Below are positions 44,407-55,709 of a DNA stretch of 64,000 nt, piece after piece. The number at the start of each line of letters is the position of its first letter. Within the stretch, counting starts at the first letter, position 1. Below the pieces are notes generated by a model. It made no database searches. It was not told the origin of the DNA and was given only the letters and a program-made list of their open reading frames with translations. Source of the stretch: Aplectana chamaeleonis (Eukaryota > Nematoda > Chromadorea > Rhabditida > Cosmocercidae); NCBI GenBank assembly GCA_029168955.1, contig JAPDOI010000271.1, forward strand, positions 214,001 to 278,000, in the 5' to 3' direction. A program made the translations under genes and the position numbers.

Positions 44407-44903
44407 CTACAATACCGTCGCTATCCAAGGGAAAAAATGGGCGAAATGGGCAAAGTGGGCAACTAAAGCGTCTTTCGGCCACAACTCGCCTCAAAGTGCT
44501 CCGTTTTCAATTTCGAAAACGCCGAAATGTACAGCATGTCGTGATCTAGTCAATCGTGTGGAAATATTTTGCGAAATTCGGGAGCAACATTATTTTCCAA
44601 GGCGATATACATTTTCATTTTGACCATGCTAGAGATCGCGTACGGTTGTTTTTGATCGAATGGGCTCGTTATCTTGTGAAAACCTTATCTAATTCATAAC
44701 CCACTGCATCTTAAAAAAGCGTTTTCATGGAAAATTTTTGATTTCATCTCATATAGTTAGATAGATTGTGGCACGATGGACGTTTCGGTCTTCTAGAAAT
44801 TGAAAACAGAGCACTTTGAAGCGAGTTATGGTCAAAAGACGCTTTAGTTGCCCACTTTGCCCATTTCGCCCATTTTCGCCCTTGGATAGCCGCGGTATTG
44901 TAG
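44407..44903. mobile_element. Inverted-repeat element, CTACAATACCG ends
   Basis: Arms 44407-44520 and 44795-44903 match in inverse over about 110 bp, including AAAATGGGCGAAATGGGCAA and GTGGGCAACTAAAGCGTCTT. Length is about 497 bp. No coding frame. Confidence 0.75.
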
Positions 44904-44923
44904 GTATACCCTGCTGTGAATAA

Positions 44924-46098
44924 GGTGGCATCTAGAGTTCTGCGAGCTGCGAGTTGCGACACGTATAAGCATATAGCTACGTGCTCGCAGCGTCCTCGCA
45001 TGCGAGCTGTCTTGCGACGAAATGCTAGGGAGGGATTTCATTGTTGTTGCCGCACTGCGAGGACGCAACTCGCAGTGCGAATGCTCTGCGACGAAATTCT
45101 CGCGGAGGGCTTCCATAGTCCCCTCGCACTGCGAGTACTTCCTGAATCATCATTTCTTCTGCCAACAAAATACTTTGTACTGGTTTTTCTTTGTTTTACT
45201 CATGACTGTTTCCTGTTTCCTTTCCTGTGGAGGTTTCTCTTTAGTTTCTACTCGTTAATATAACCAATTTTGCTTTCTAACGATGGTTTTTTCTTCAAGT
45301 TTTAACACACAAAATTTGTGCACGAAGTGATGCGTATCAAAAAAAAGTAAAAACGTTACCGAAGTATAATGTTTTTTCTACATATGCGATTGTTGTTTTG
45401 AGGGTGCTTTTTTTCTTTTGTCGTCGAAACAGCGGGGTCAAGCATTTTCGTCCCGCCCATCTCTGGTGGTCAAAATTCTCCAGAAAAAATATCGAGAAAA
45501 TTTTGCGTCATATCCTGGGTGACCCAATTACGATAAAACGGAAGTTGAAAATTTCAGAGAGCTTAAACTTTCTTGTATTTTGTTGTAATTTTAAACGACG
45601 CTCATTACTAAATAGGCTCTAAGACTTTCATTTTGACTTTAATGCAATGCTACTGAGCGCAAATTTTCCGAATTTCTATTTCTCGCTACTATATTTTTAG
45701 TAGCGAGAAATCCAAGTTTCCCGCTGTTTGAATATTTTTACGCTCACTTCATCGCCCAGCAGGACAATAACGGCTTGACCCTGCAAAAGTTTCTAAACAA
45801 AAACACTGGAAACACAAGAATTTTCTCGCGGTCTTCAAAAGAATGAATAGATTTAAGACAAGTTTCGGTCGATTTCGAATCGATTTGAACAAGATATAGC
45901 GCCGATACAATACCGCGCTCCAATGCCACTCGTTCCCTGATTCAATATGACGCAATGACTCATGCTTAACCCTGATTCAGGTTCCCGCACTGCCCGCAAC
46001 TCGCAGACTCTGAAAGCTAGTTGCGAGAGTTTCAGGGCCACGCCCCCAACCTCTCGCACTGCGAGCAACTCGCAGCTCGCAGAACTCTAGATGCCACC
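44924..46098. mobile_element. 1.2-kb element with TAA target duplication, PIF/Harbinger-like
   Basis: Ends are GGTGGCATCTAGAGTTCTGC and the exact inverse. Arms of about 35 bp continue through GAGCTGCGAGTTGC. The trinucleotide TAA flanks both sides (44921-44923 and 46099-46101). A 3-bp TWA duplication is the mark of PIF/Harbinger elements. Subterminal repeats of CTCGCACTGCGAG/CAACTCGCAG occur near both ends. No transposase frame. Confidence 0.7.
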
Positions 46099-46101
46099 TA
46101 A

Positions 46102-46542
46102 GTCAACTGAAATTAGCGTGCGAGCTGAACACGCCCGAGCTGTATACAGCTGGAACGCCGCGGCCCAGATTTGAGTGACGAAATGTGGTGAGTGGGTTGT
46201 CCGAGGCGTGTATTTTCTGTCTTGCGCAACAGATTGACGTACGCGAGCTTCAATGATGGAGTGAATTGGGCTTTTGATCGAATAACATTGCTCATCCTTC
46301 GACTGTTGTGCTCGAAAGGTCATCTAAGGGAAGGGGCAAAGTGTGCTTCTTGTTGTGAGTGCGCCTGCGTGGCTTCTTCCTAAATCTCGCTCATTCGGCG
46401 AAAATGAGGGCCCGCATTTGGCAAATCTTACATGTATAGGGTGGGTCTGCTTCACAACCACATGTATGAAAGTCTCAGGTTTCGTCACTGAAGTTGGACT
46501 GTGCCTTAGCTGTAGATTTCAATTTCGATTTACACGATTTGC
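46102..46542. other. Unassigned spacer with an orphan F4 end
   Basis: AGTTGGACTGTGCCTTA at about 46492 matches the right end of F4, but the left end is not recognisable. No gene. Confidence 0.4.
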
Positions 46543-47038
46543 GTAAGGCAGTATTCACGATAAGAATCGCTTTTCTGCTTTTTCGCCTATCTTGAAGACG
46601 GTCCCACGTTGATTCCAATGATGTTTTTTGGAATCTTTCAAGACCCTTAAGGAACGGAGTTATGGTCCCTCAAAAATTGAGCTAGGGAAGCATGCTGGAC
46701 GAGTTATCCGAGGCTTGTAACTTCCGACTTTTGCAGCCGATGTATGCGAGCTGACCTAAGTAAATAGAGAAGTTGGGTTTAAATAGAAGAACGGGGCTAT
46801 TGATCGGAAGTCATCGCTCATATTACAATTTCGAGCATTCATTTGTTCATGTCGGTGGGCGTGGAAAGTGCATCTGGGGTGTGACGAGCTGACGGGTTTC
46901 CAACCTTTGGGCCGTAGGGGACCTTCCGAGCTGATTTTTCTTAGTTTTTTTTTCAACATTAGGGTTGCGCAAGGCCCCGCAGCTGCCGATCTCCACCAAA
47001 AAATCAGACATGGTTTTTATCGTGGACACTGCCTTTAA
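46543..47038 (+). mobile_element. TTAA element family F5
   Basis: Third F5 copy, colinear with 4717-5204 and 17446-17936. Ends are AAGGCAGTATTCACGATAAG and TATCGTGGACACTGCCTTTAA. Its right TTAA is shared with the next element. Confidence 0.8.
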
Positions 47039-47530
47039 AGGCACAATACACCCTCAGACATGAATTTTGTGATTTAAATTTGATTGTGTTGTAGACCCCT
47101 CCTGCAAAACACTTGCCAAGTGCGAGATCTCAATTCCTCCAAATAAGCGAGCTATAAGCGACCACCACAGGCCCGACCCCCTTCACTCACCACCACAGGA
47201 CCGACCCCCTACCTGATTTTCGACCTCGATATCCGCTGGGCGGATGAATGAATTTCTACCTAGTCTACGTTCTTGAGTCCACTACCGGCCCTTCTAATAA
47301 TCCTGGCTCGCTCTCCTGCAAAGATTGCGAATGAAAGAAATACAGGCCTTACAATAAGACAACTCGTCCACCAGTTTTTCGCCCTCAAATAACAGGTTTC
47401 TTTAGGAGCCATAATTCCTTTCGTAGGAGGTCTTGAACGATCTCAAAGATACCGCTGTGATTAGCGTGTGACCGTCTCCAATATAAGCATGAAAACTGAA
47501 AAACCATTTTCTGGGTGTACTGGGCCTTAA
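47035..47530 (+). mobile_element. TTAA element family F6
   Basis: Starts AAAGGCACAATACACCCTCA and ends GGGTGTACTGGGCCTTAA. It abuts the F5 copy, sharing TTAA, and is mirrored by 47614-48102. Confidence 0.8.
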
Positions 47531-47613
47531 AAAGCAGTGGTCACAAATAGAAAAGTTGTTGAGAACACCATAAAAATCCGATTGGTTCGCAAACCGCTAA
47601 AAGACTATGAAGG

Positions 47614-48102
47614 TTAAAGGCACAGGACACACCCAAAGAATTAATGTTTGGATTTTATGCTCTTCTTGGAGAGAGTCACACGCTGATCACAGTGGTATCT
47701 CTGAAATCGCCCAAGACCCCCTTTGAACAGAGTTATGGCCCTTCAAAGATGCCTAGATTTTGAGGGTGAAAATTGGTGGACGAGTTGTCTCAGGCCTGTA
47801 TTTCTCTTCATTAGCAACCGTTGCGTGAGAGAAAGCCAGGATAAGGAGACAGTCAATGGACTGAAGAACGACGACTTGTTGGAATTCATCCATCCATCGA
47901 GCCGCTACCGAGTTCAAAAAACGGTTTGGGGGTCGGGCTTGTAGTGGTGAGCGAAGGGGGTCGGGCCTGTGGTGGTCGCTTATATCTCGCTTATTTGGAG
48001 AAATTGAGATCTCGCATTTGGCACGTGTTATACAGGAGGGGTCTTCTACACAATTGCATGAAAATCTCAAAATTCATGTCTGGGGGTGTATTGTGCCTTT
48101 AA
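47614..48102 (-). mobile_element. TTAA element family F6 (inverted)
   Basis: Starts TTAAAGGCACAGGACACACC and ends GGGGGTGTATTGTGCCTTTAA. Colinear with 47035-47530 in reverse, so the pair forms an inverted duplication with an 83-bp spacer. Confidence 0.8.
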
Positions 48103-48637
48103 GTTGTTGAGAGTTTGAACATTTCCCAGCTATTGGTTCATACTCAGTCGGTTGAACGAATCAATATCGACCCATATCTCGCCTTCAAGAGCGTTTCCAA
48201 AAGCTGCCTCTCAGGAAAAGAAGACGAATATCAAGAGAATGTCGGTGGAAATTTTAATAACCCTTCATTGAGACTAGTGCCATCTGCCATAGTAGTACTT
48301 TAACAACATCATCTCAGATGAGCTGTCGCTATGACGACCATGGAAGAATTCAAGGATTCTCAACCAGCTGATAGCTGGGAGGAGCATCGCGTGTCTGATA
48401 CCTATCAAGCACGACCCTCGTGGTTCTTAATTCTGGTATTACCACTAATAGCCTCTAATAAACCCATGTGCATATGTGTGTATATAGGCGTGCATCTTTG
48501 CTTCATTTATCTACCCAATTTTCCCGATTACTGCGCCTACTCTCAGATATCTCATATCAATACATTCAAATTGGCGTAAGAAATTCCTCCCTCGAAAATT
48601 CATTTCTTCTCGCCAGTTATTTTTCAGCGTGCGCATA
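48103..48637. other. Unassigned spacer
   Basis: No gene or repeat structure was recognised. Confidence 0.4.
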
Positions 48638-49614
48638 CAGTGCGTTGCAAAATTATACGTCATACCCCAATTTCCGCGGTTCCAAACCTCGCGTCAATTA
48701 AGGCGGCAAATGGTGAACGCCAATCGATGCAGCACCCACGAAAACCCCTGGGTACGAATCTTCATGAAATTAGAGCCACTAGCAGGAAACTGGCAACGGA
48801 AATTGTCAAAAATGGCCGCTGCAAAATTATACGGCATGGCTGACGTTCTCGCAGAAATTTCTATCCTACACCATCTGTATCAGTTCGTTCATGGTAAGAA
48901 CCACTAGAAACATCGGGTTAGTAGTCTTCAGAAATGTCTTGGCGCTGTACCACTTTAAAAACTCTGTTTGGTATGTTTCAACCCACCTTTTTGTGAGCGC
49001 CCCTTTCAATCTGCGCCCATTCGCTTATAACGGCCAGAGCCACACGCTCGTATTATCTGCTCTAGATGTAGATTCAACGCCCATGAATACCTCACACGTT
49101 TTCCACAGGATTGAGGTCTTGCGAACCGGCCGGACATTCTAGAAATTTGGCAGGATCGGCCTGAAACCAAGCCTGCGTTGTCCTACTGACAAGAATTAAA
49201 TCGGAAACGGACTAGAAAGAACTGAAAATGATTTTCCGGCACATTCTGATAATCTTTGGAGTTCATAGGTCAGATCGCTATTAGCTTGTCCAGCTTGAAA
49301 CCCCACCTGGATCTGGGTCAATGCATTATTCTTTCTCCTCCGAAATTCCTACTCAAGGATATATTCGGGTCCTTTTGTAGATCTCTCCAATGCTTGAAAT
49401 GCTTAGTCAAAAAAAATAATCGTATAGAATTGATCAAGCTCGTTCGGATTGCACTTGCTTTCGACCGATAAAAAGGATTTCGAAGGATTTTGATTCCACA
49501 CAAGGACCCGAACTTATCCTTGAGTAGGAATTTCGGAGGAGAAAGAATAATGCATTAACCCGGATCAAGGTGGGGTTTCAAGCTGGACAAGCCAATAGCG
49601 ATCTGACCTATGAA

Positions 49615-49790
49615 CTCCACAGATTATCAGAATGTGCTGGAAAATTATTCCCACCTCTTTCTAGTCCGTTTCCGCCTTCACTTCTTGTCAGTAGGACAGC
49701 GCAGGCTTGCTTTCAGACCGATCCTGCAAATTCGCTACAATGGCCGGCCGGTTCGCAGGACCTCAATCCTGTGGAAGACGTGTGAGGTAT
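49615..49790 (+). pseudogene. Tc1/mariner transposase fragment, catalytic DDE end region
   Basis: The plus frame contains LQWPAGSQDLNPVEDV, the PDLNPIE-type motif that precedes the last catalytic acidic residue in Tc1-family transposases. A stop follows almost at once and no start exists. The mirror arm (about 49070-49240, minus) carries the same region. Neither arm encodes the helix-turn-helix or the first catalytic aspartates. Confidence 0.7.
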
Positions 49791-50112
49791 TCATGGGCGT
49801 TGAATCTACATCTAGAACAGACAATACGAGGGTGTGGCTCCGCTGAAACTGGCCGTTATAAGCGAAGGGGCGCAGATTGAAAGGGGCGCTCACAAAAAGC
49901 TGGTTTGAAATATACCAAACAGAGTTTTCGAAGTGGTTCAGCGCCAAGAGATTTCTGAAGACTAATAACTCGATGTTTCTAATGGTTCTTACCATGAACG
50001 AACTGATACAGATGGTGTAGAATAGAAATTTCTGCGAGAACGTCAGCAATGTCGTATAATTTTGCAACGGGACAGGGGCTGTCTACTATACTTGTTCCAA
50101 ATAAAATTCATT

Positions 50113-50520
50113 TCGAATATCCGACTTTTCGACTATAGTCGGATATCGTACTTTTTCGAATATTCGACTTTTCGACTATAGTCGGATATCGCACTTTTTC
50201 GAATATTCGACTTTTCGACTGTAGTCAGATATCGCCCTTTTTCGAATATTCGACTTTTCGACTATAGTCGGATATCGCACTTTTTCGAATATTCGACTTT
50301 TCGACTATAGTCGGATATCGCACTTTTTCGAATATTCGACTTTTCGACTGTAGTCGGATATCGCACTTTTTCGAATATTCGACTTTTCGACTGTAGTCGG
50401 ATATCGGACTTTTTCGAATATTCGACTTTTCGACTGTAGTCGGATATCGCACTTTTTCGAATATTCGATTTTTCGACTATAGTCGGATATAGCACTTTTT
50501 CGAATATCCAACTTCTCGAA
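50113..50520. repeat. 43-bp minisatellite, about 9 copies
   Basis: The unit contains CGACTTTTCGACTATAGTCG, then GATATCGCACTTTTTCGAAT. Starts are spaced 43 bp apart (for example GACTTTTC at 50123, 50166 and 50209). Each unit holds two small palindromes (CGACTATAGTCG and TCGAATATTCGA). TATACTTGTTCC (50087) and GGAACAAGTATA (50581) bracket the array in inverse. Minus-strand frames reading SDYSRKVEYSKK repeats are by-products. Confidence 0.85.
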
Positions 50521-50593
50521 TAAAAAGTCGACTTTTTTATCCGACTTAAACAGTCGGATATTCATCCGATTATTCGATTCGGAACAAGTATAC

Positions 50594-50727
50594 TGTCTAC
50601 ACACCGAGGGAGGAGTTGTCCCCTTTTTGCAGTTTGAAACGTCACGCGCCTCAACGCGAGCGAAGCGGTCCCGAGTGGAATTAGTCCCTCCAGAAGCGGG
50701 ACAACTCCTCCCTCGGTGTGTAGAGAG
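50594..50727. repeat. Inner fold-back, CTACACACCGAGGGAGG arms
   Basis: GTCTACACACCGAGGGAGGA...GTTGTCCC and its inverse GGGACAACTCCTCCCTCGGT enclose about 75 bp. It is probably an older miniature element or the right-end domain of the 669-bp insertion. Confidence 0.65.
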
Positions 50728-50926
50728 CCCCTGTCCCTTTTGCAACGGCCATTTTTTACAGTTTCCGTTGCCAGTTTCCTGCCAGTGGCTCTAATTTCAT
50801 GAAGATTCGTACCCAGGGGTTTTCCAGGGTGCTGCATCGATTGGCGTTCACCATTCGCCGCCTAAATTGACGCGAGGTTTGGAACCGCAGAAATTGAGGT
50901 ATGTCGTATAATTTTGCAACGCACTG

Positions 50927-51770
50927 TATAATACACAAGGCCTATCGTCGGAATTCCCTATTGTTTTTTTTCTGGTTTTTTTTTTTACATTTTGAAAGAA
51001 AAGTTTGTTGGACTCCTTGGAAGAATGAATTTAATTGAAAACCTTCACCTTTCTTCAACCATGATATTGAGAAACCTTCAGGTGGCTAGGAATCGAAAAT
51101 CTCGCACCAAAAAAATAAAGGATATTATTAGAAGCCCTGAATGAATCGATTAATTAGAGAAACCATTTCTGAAATTTTTGAATGTAGCCAATATTCGAAA
51201 TTTTTGATGTGTTCGAAAGTTCACACACACTGCCCCTGAGAGAACTTTTCTCTAATGACTGACTTAATCGACTTTCTGATGTTTCAGGGACTCTACATAT
51301 TTTCAAATTTGTTTGAAATTCGGTTTTCTCGAGCACTTGCCTTCGAATATACAAATGCATTTTCATTTCGAATTCCTCAAACTGATTTTTTTTTCAACCA
51401 AGTCTGACGGGGCCTCACCCGCCTGTGACCAAGACACAGAAGCTGTTGTCTACCACTATACATATGTAGCCACTGAGAAAAGTAGGAATTCTACTTATTT
51501 TCTACCTTTGAATACGTATCCTCTGTAAAAATCGAAATTCTCATCAATCATGGATCCGTGCGGTGCTGCTTCCGTCTGCCTTCCGCTCTCTCTAGCCTAC
51601 GCTGGTCTGGGAATGAGGTCTCAGTTCACAAACATGGACGAGTTGACCCATCTTCGCATTTTGAAGCATCAGGAGATTCCATTCAAGCAACGCGGTCTTG
51701 AGTGGAGTTCTTCCTGCAGAAGACCGAAATCTCCATTATGTCTGTGAAGTGAGATGACAACCCGCGTAGC
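50927..51770. other. Unassigned spacer
   Basis: AT-rich, with no gene or element recognised. Confidence 0.4.
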
Positions 51771-52144
51771 TACAGTTGGCTTGCTTCCTTAAATAAAACA
51801 TTAAAATCTCACCCGCGGCTGGCGCGGACGGTTTAAATCTCACTGGCCGCTGGCGGTATGGTAAGCTGATCAGCTGCGCTCTTCTCTCGGCCTGAATCGA
51901 TTCGGCCTATTTTACTCTAATCGCCGCGATCACATGTTTTGAATACGTATCGACGTGCGACGCGATCTCGATCGATGTTCATGATTATCATCCCGTCGCG
52001 TCGCGCGACGATCAAACTCTGAACATTTAAATCTCACCCGCGGCTGGCGAGGAAGGTAGCGGGCTGGCGCACACCACCTCCCTCGCCAGCCGCGGGTGAG
52101 ATTTAAATGTTTTTTTTTTCTTGAGGTAGCAAGCCACTGACCTA
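51771..52144. mobile_element. TA-flanked element with ATTTAAATCTCACCC arms
   Basis: Inverted arms: AATCTCACCCGCGGCTGGCG near 51805 and CGCCAGCCGCGGGTGAGATT near 52083, with outer ends TGGCTTGCT and AGCAAGCCA and a right terminus GACCTA. A shorter copy is at 63500-63710. A third internal copy of the TCTCACCCGCGGCTGGCG block lies near 52030. Length is about 374 bp. Confidence 0.75.
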
Positions 52145-53204
52145 ATTACATAAGGATGCGTGGGAGAGCGCGGCATTTTACCCCCTCTCATTCCTTTTGG
52201 CGGGAAAGGCTAGATTTGCTATAGTGATCACGCTGTTGCTAAACCCGCATATTATCGTTATAATTTTGTAGCGAGAGTTTACGGGTTTAGAGAGAGTCTG
52301 TGTTGAACAGCAATCTTAACCAGCACTGGCTACGCTAAACACAGGGAGGCCGTAAAGGGGCCGAATAGACTTCCGCCGCTGAAAGACGCAGCAGCATGCA
52401 ATGCTGGTCTGTGGTAAACCTGGAAACGGACCTCATAATTGTGTTCAGCGCCCAAAACAACCACCCTGAGCAAAGTTTGGGGGAAGGCACATTTACCGAA
52501 CTTTGTACGGACCGATGGCGTTTTGACTTGTACAGCTTTTCGGCTGGGCGTTTATTTCCTCGACTACTCAGATTTTATTGGTGTTTGAATTGTTCATGGA
52601 CGGATCCGAGAATGCCAACGGCAGCTGAAGAGAACTAAATTTTATGGGAATTCCATAATTCTTCAACCTCTACTACGGCGTGTCGGCCCTGGTATACTTA
52701 GCGGAGAAATGAGTTGGACGGCTAAATCCTATGGTTACTCTATGTGATATGGACTAGTAACGGCTTGAAGCGCACCACGCCTTACGTGAGGTCCGTATTA
52801 CGTATGAACAACGGATTTTCCGGGCGCCGTCGCCATATGATAACTAGGCCGTCATCTAGACGGTAGGGTCCGCAACTCGCATGCTCGTCCCTCATATTAC
52901 GCGCAATCATGTTTTTTTTATTTTATTCCTATTCGTACATACTCACTTTTTTACATTCCTAGCAGATTTCGCAATGTTTTTCTCATAGATTGGACATAGT
53001 GAAGAGAGGCACACATGAAGGAGGAAGAAAGCAGTCTTTTCGAGGCAATTCAAGTCGGTAAGCAGCCATGTTTTTTTCTCTTTGCACAGCTGAACTCTAG
53101 AAATTAGCGATCCTTATTTATTTTTGAAATTTAGGTGCAGAATCGCCCCAGGAGTGTTGAATAATCTCCGAAAATAATTTTTTTGTTCGAACTAGTCCCC
53201 GAAA
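52145..53204. other. Unassigned spacer
   Basis: No gene was recognised. A segment near 52440 resembles one near 14510. Confidence 0.4.
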
Positions 53205-55440
53205 GGTGCGGCTCATGCCGTTTAGACAGGTGGAACAAAATGCACAACCGTCAAATATATTGTGGCGTGTGCAACTGCACACCATGCTCACACTTTACGC
53301 GCAAATATGCAAAAATCGCTCCATTCATTGAAATGAGTTTTGGGCGAAAAGTTACGTTAACCAGCGGTATTTCGCCTGTAAAAGCGTAACAGGCTAGTTC
53401 GGCGACATTTAAAAGCGTTTAGCTTAATTTGGAAGCGAAAACTCCCAGTGGAAGACAGGATAGTCGATCTTATTTCAATATTAAGCCGCTGATGACGTTT
53501 ATATTTCCAGCCTTTAGTCAATCGTTTTGTTGTGTAAATTTTAGTTGTACATCTGAGAAGGTTGAAAAGGCAATAATGGTTTTCGCAGAGTTTCGGCAGC
53601 CTTATTTGCACCAAACCTTTTCTATGACGGTTTTTTCTACGTACATGTAGTCACATTTGCTACAGTCGCTAGCCAAAGCATGTAAACATATTTGATGCAT
53701 ATATGGGATCGATTTCATTGGATTGTTGTCTTATTCCGACTAAAACAACATTGCGATAATTATACTGTAAAATATGACACCGATTCAAGGTGTTTCCGGC
53801 AATATCACGATCAATGAGAGCAATGGTAGCGCTTTACTAATATTTATAGTCAATATCAAAAATAAAAAGAACGCTGCTCTTATTTTTGCGCGATTGTGGA
53901 TGCCTACTCTTGCATTTAGAAAGCGTATGAAGAAGAAATATGAGATACTGCAGCTTACTAGCTATTCAAGTCATTAGCAAGGGGAATCCTTCTAGTCATG
54001 AAATGTACTTTCTAGAACCATTTTCGGACGTGGAGTCCGAATATGTCCTTCGCAGCTGCCTAGACTCACTCTGAAAAAGTTATGGGCGTTTTCGAAAGCC
54101 TCGCGGCGGGTAAGGGTACCCCATCACGGATTTTTCGGGTGTTTTGAAAAAAAATTCGATTTTCGCTCCAAACTTGTATGCAGGGGTAATATAGGGCACC
54201 AAACACGATTCTTTGGTCTGTTTGTCGAAAATCTGAGGTTTAATGTAGGTTACGGTATGCGCCATGCTACATAGGGGGCGAAACATACCTTAATAACCCG
54301 AAAATCGACAAATAAACATCAAATTAATATTCAGCACACCGAATAATCCCGGCATAGAACTTTTGAATTACATCTGAGACTTTGACGAGCCTACCGTATA
54401 CCCACCGTAACATACCGTATTCTGTCAAAATCGATAAATGGACCTCAGATTCGTGTTCAGCACTCCTAGAAACCCTCAGAGAAAGAGTTTGAGCCACATC
54501 AATAGTAGAATTCCGCAAATAGTCGGAAGTCGTGTGTTGCTCTCAATTTTCCCTCGATAGAGTGCTTTTAATATTCGTGATCAGCACACCAGGTAACCAC
54601 CATTGAGAAGTATTAAGTCAAATCTGACACATTCGTGTTAAACGCTTCTTGAACCCCTTCATTGATATAAATGAACGCTCAGCCAACAATCGGCGCAGCT
54701 GGAAAACGCTATTACCCCTTTCAAAGAAACCCTTTTCACAAATGTTTTATTCTTCATACTTCTCCAGCGTGTAAATCAGTTTCGTATTTAGTGATTGTAT
54801 TTTCTTCTAGTTTTCCTTACTTTGTGCCTTGATCAACTATATTCACGTCCAGCCTTTCACTTTCCATGCTTGTCAGTTTGCTCACCCAATATAATTCTTT
54901 TGAACTCTCACAACCATTTGATATGGGATCCCGCACTGATAGGTCTAGCATAACTTTTTGATTTTTCAGAGATAGGTGACTAAATTTTGTAATAACGCAA
55001 TCTAATAAAGTATCTTGCAAGCTCGTTGTATTCTGAATCGTAACTGTTAGTACAAGAAGGTAGAAAAAATCCGCCATGAAGAAGGATTGGTGAAAACATG
55101 GACTCCAAGCCGGAAATATGAACTTCATCAACGATTGAGTAGGGAAATAAGATCGACTTTTCTGTCTTCCACTGGGAGTTTTCACTTCCAAAATAAGCTG
55201 AACGCTTTTAAATGTCGCCGAACCAGCCTGATATGCTTTTACAGGAGAAATACCGCTGATTAACATAACTTTTGGCCCAAAACTCTAACTTTTAACTGAT
55301 GGAGCGATTTTTGCATATTGCGCGCAAAGTGTGAGCATAGTGTGCAGTTGCACACGACGCAATATATTTGACGGCTGTGCATTTTGTTCCACCTGTCTAA
55401 ACGGCATGAGCCGAAAGGTGCTATGTGGGAAGGGAGGGGG
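53205..55440. mobile_element. Long inverted-repeat pair, probable DNA transposon remnant
   Basis: 53209 to about 53530 is repeated inverted at about 55095-55415. Shared blocks include GCCGTTTAGACAGGTGGAAC, GCAAAAATCGCTCCAT and GAAAACTCCCAGTGGAAGAC. The 1.6 kb between arms holds short low-content frames and the dispersed CACCGTA repeat. The right arm end was hit by the 55417-55609 element. The exact outer boundary and target duplication are unclear. Confidence 0.6.
54160..54640. repeat. Dispersed CACCGTA / TTCGTGTTCAGCAC repeat
   Basis: Contains CGTATACCCACCGTAACATA and ACCTCAGATTCGTGTTCAGC. The same phrases recur at 62330-62540, 62880-63070 and 15790-16060. Confidence 0.5.
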
Positions 55441-55609
55441 GCACAGTTGTATCGCACTTGGCCACGCCCATTTTTCCGTGCCGCAATGACTCTCCTGATT
55501 TTGGCAGGGGAGGGAAACCCCGGGTAGGTGCTCAAATTTAGTGCGGCACAGTAAAATGGGCGTGGCCAAGTCCATCGCGCCATAGTGCCCCCTTCCCACA
55601 CATAGCACC
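55417..55609. mobile_element. Miniature element, GGTGCTATGTGGGAAGGG ends
   Basis: Ends are GGTGCTATGTGGGAAGGG and the inverted CCCTTCCCACACATAGCACC. A second, nested inverted pair GGCCACGCCCATTTT / AAAATGGGCGTGGCC lies inside. CCGAAA flanks the left end and recurs 1 bp from the right end, suggesting a 6-bp duplication. It sits at the tip of the right arm of the 53205-55440 pair, and the matching left arm at 53205 lacks it. Confidence 0.7.
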
Positions 55610-55709
55610 CCCGAAAATCTAATGTTGTTGATCTAGCTGTAAAACTAGAAAATCTTGTTGTTTGTTTGATTGATAAATAAGCATTCTCCGATTACCATTC
55701 TTCGTTAAG

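Larger units (their letters stand above)
50069..50737. mobile_element. 669-bp insertion with 9-bp target duplication
   Basis: Ends are GGGACAGGGGCTGTCTA and the inverted AGAGAGCCCCTGTCCC. The duplication TTTTGCAAC lies at 50060-50068 and 50738-50746. The opposite arm (about 48818) lacks the insert. Nine-base duplications occur in Mutator-like elements; an 8-bp hAT reading with a slipped boundary is possible. The interior consists of the minisatellite and an inner fold-back. Confidence 0.75.
48638..50926. mobile_element. Fold-back Tc1/mariner element (giant inverted repeat)
   Basis: Ends CAGTGCGTTGCAAAATTATA are inverted and lie inside TA (48636-48637 and 50927-50928), typical of Tc1-like elements. 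The left arm 48638-49389 is repeated inverted at 49501-50926 once the 669-bp insertion 50069-50737 and one copy of its 9-bp duplication are removed. Only about 110 bp separates the arms. An internal second set of ends (GTTGCAAAATTATACG at about 48822 and its inverse at about 50066) suggests one element nested in a relative. Transposase remnants lie in each arm. Confidence 0.8.

Noticed and set aside
50225..50745. Repeated-protein frames (SDYSRKVEYSKK units) and a CRISPR-like look
   Set aside because: It is a continuous 43-bp minisatellite with no variable spacers, and the frames are forced by the repeat. CRISPR arrays do not fit an animal genome.
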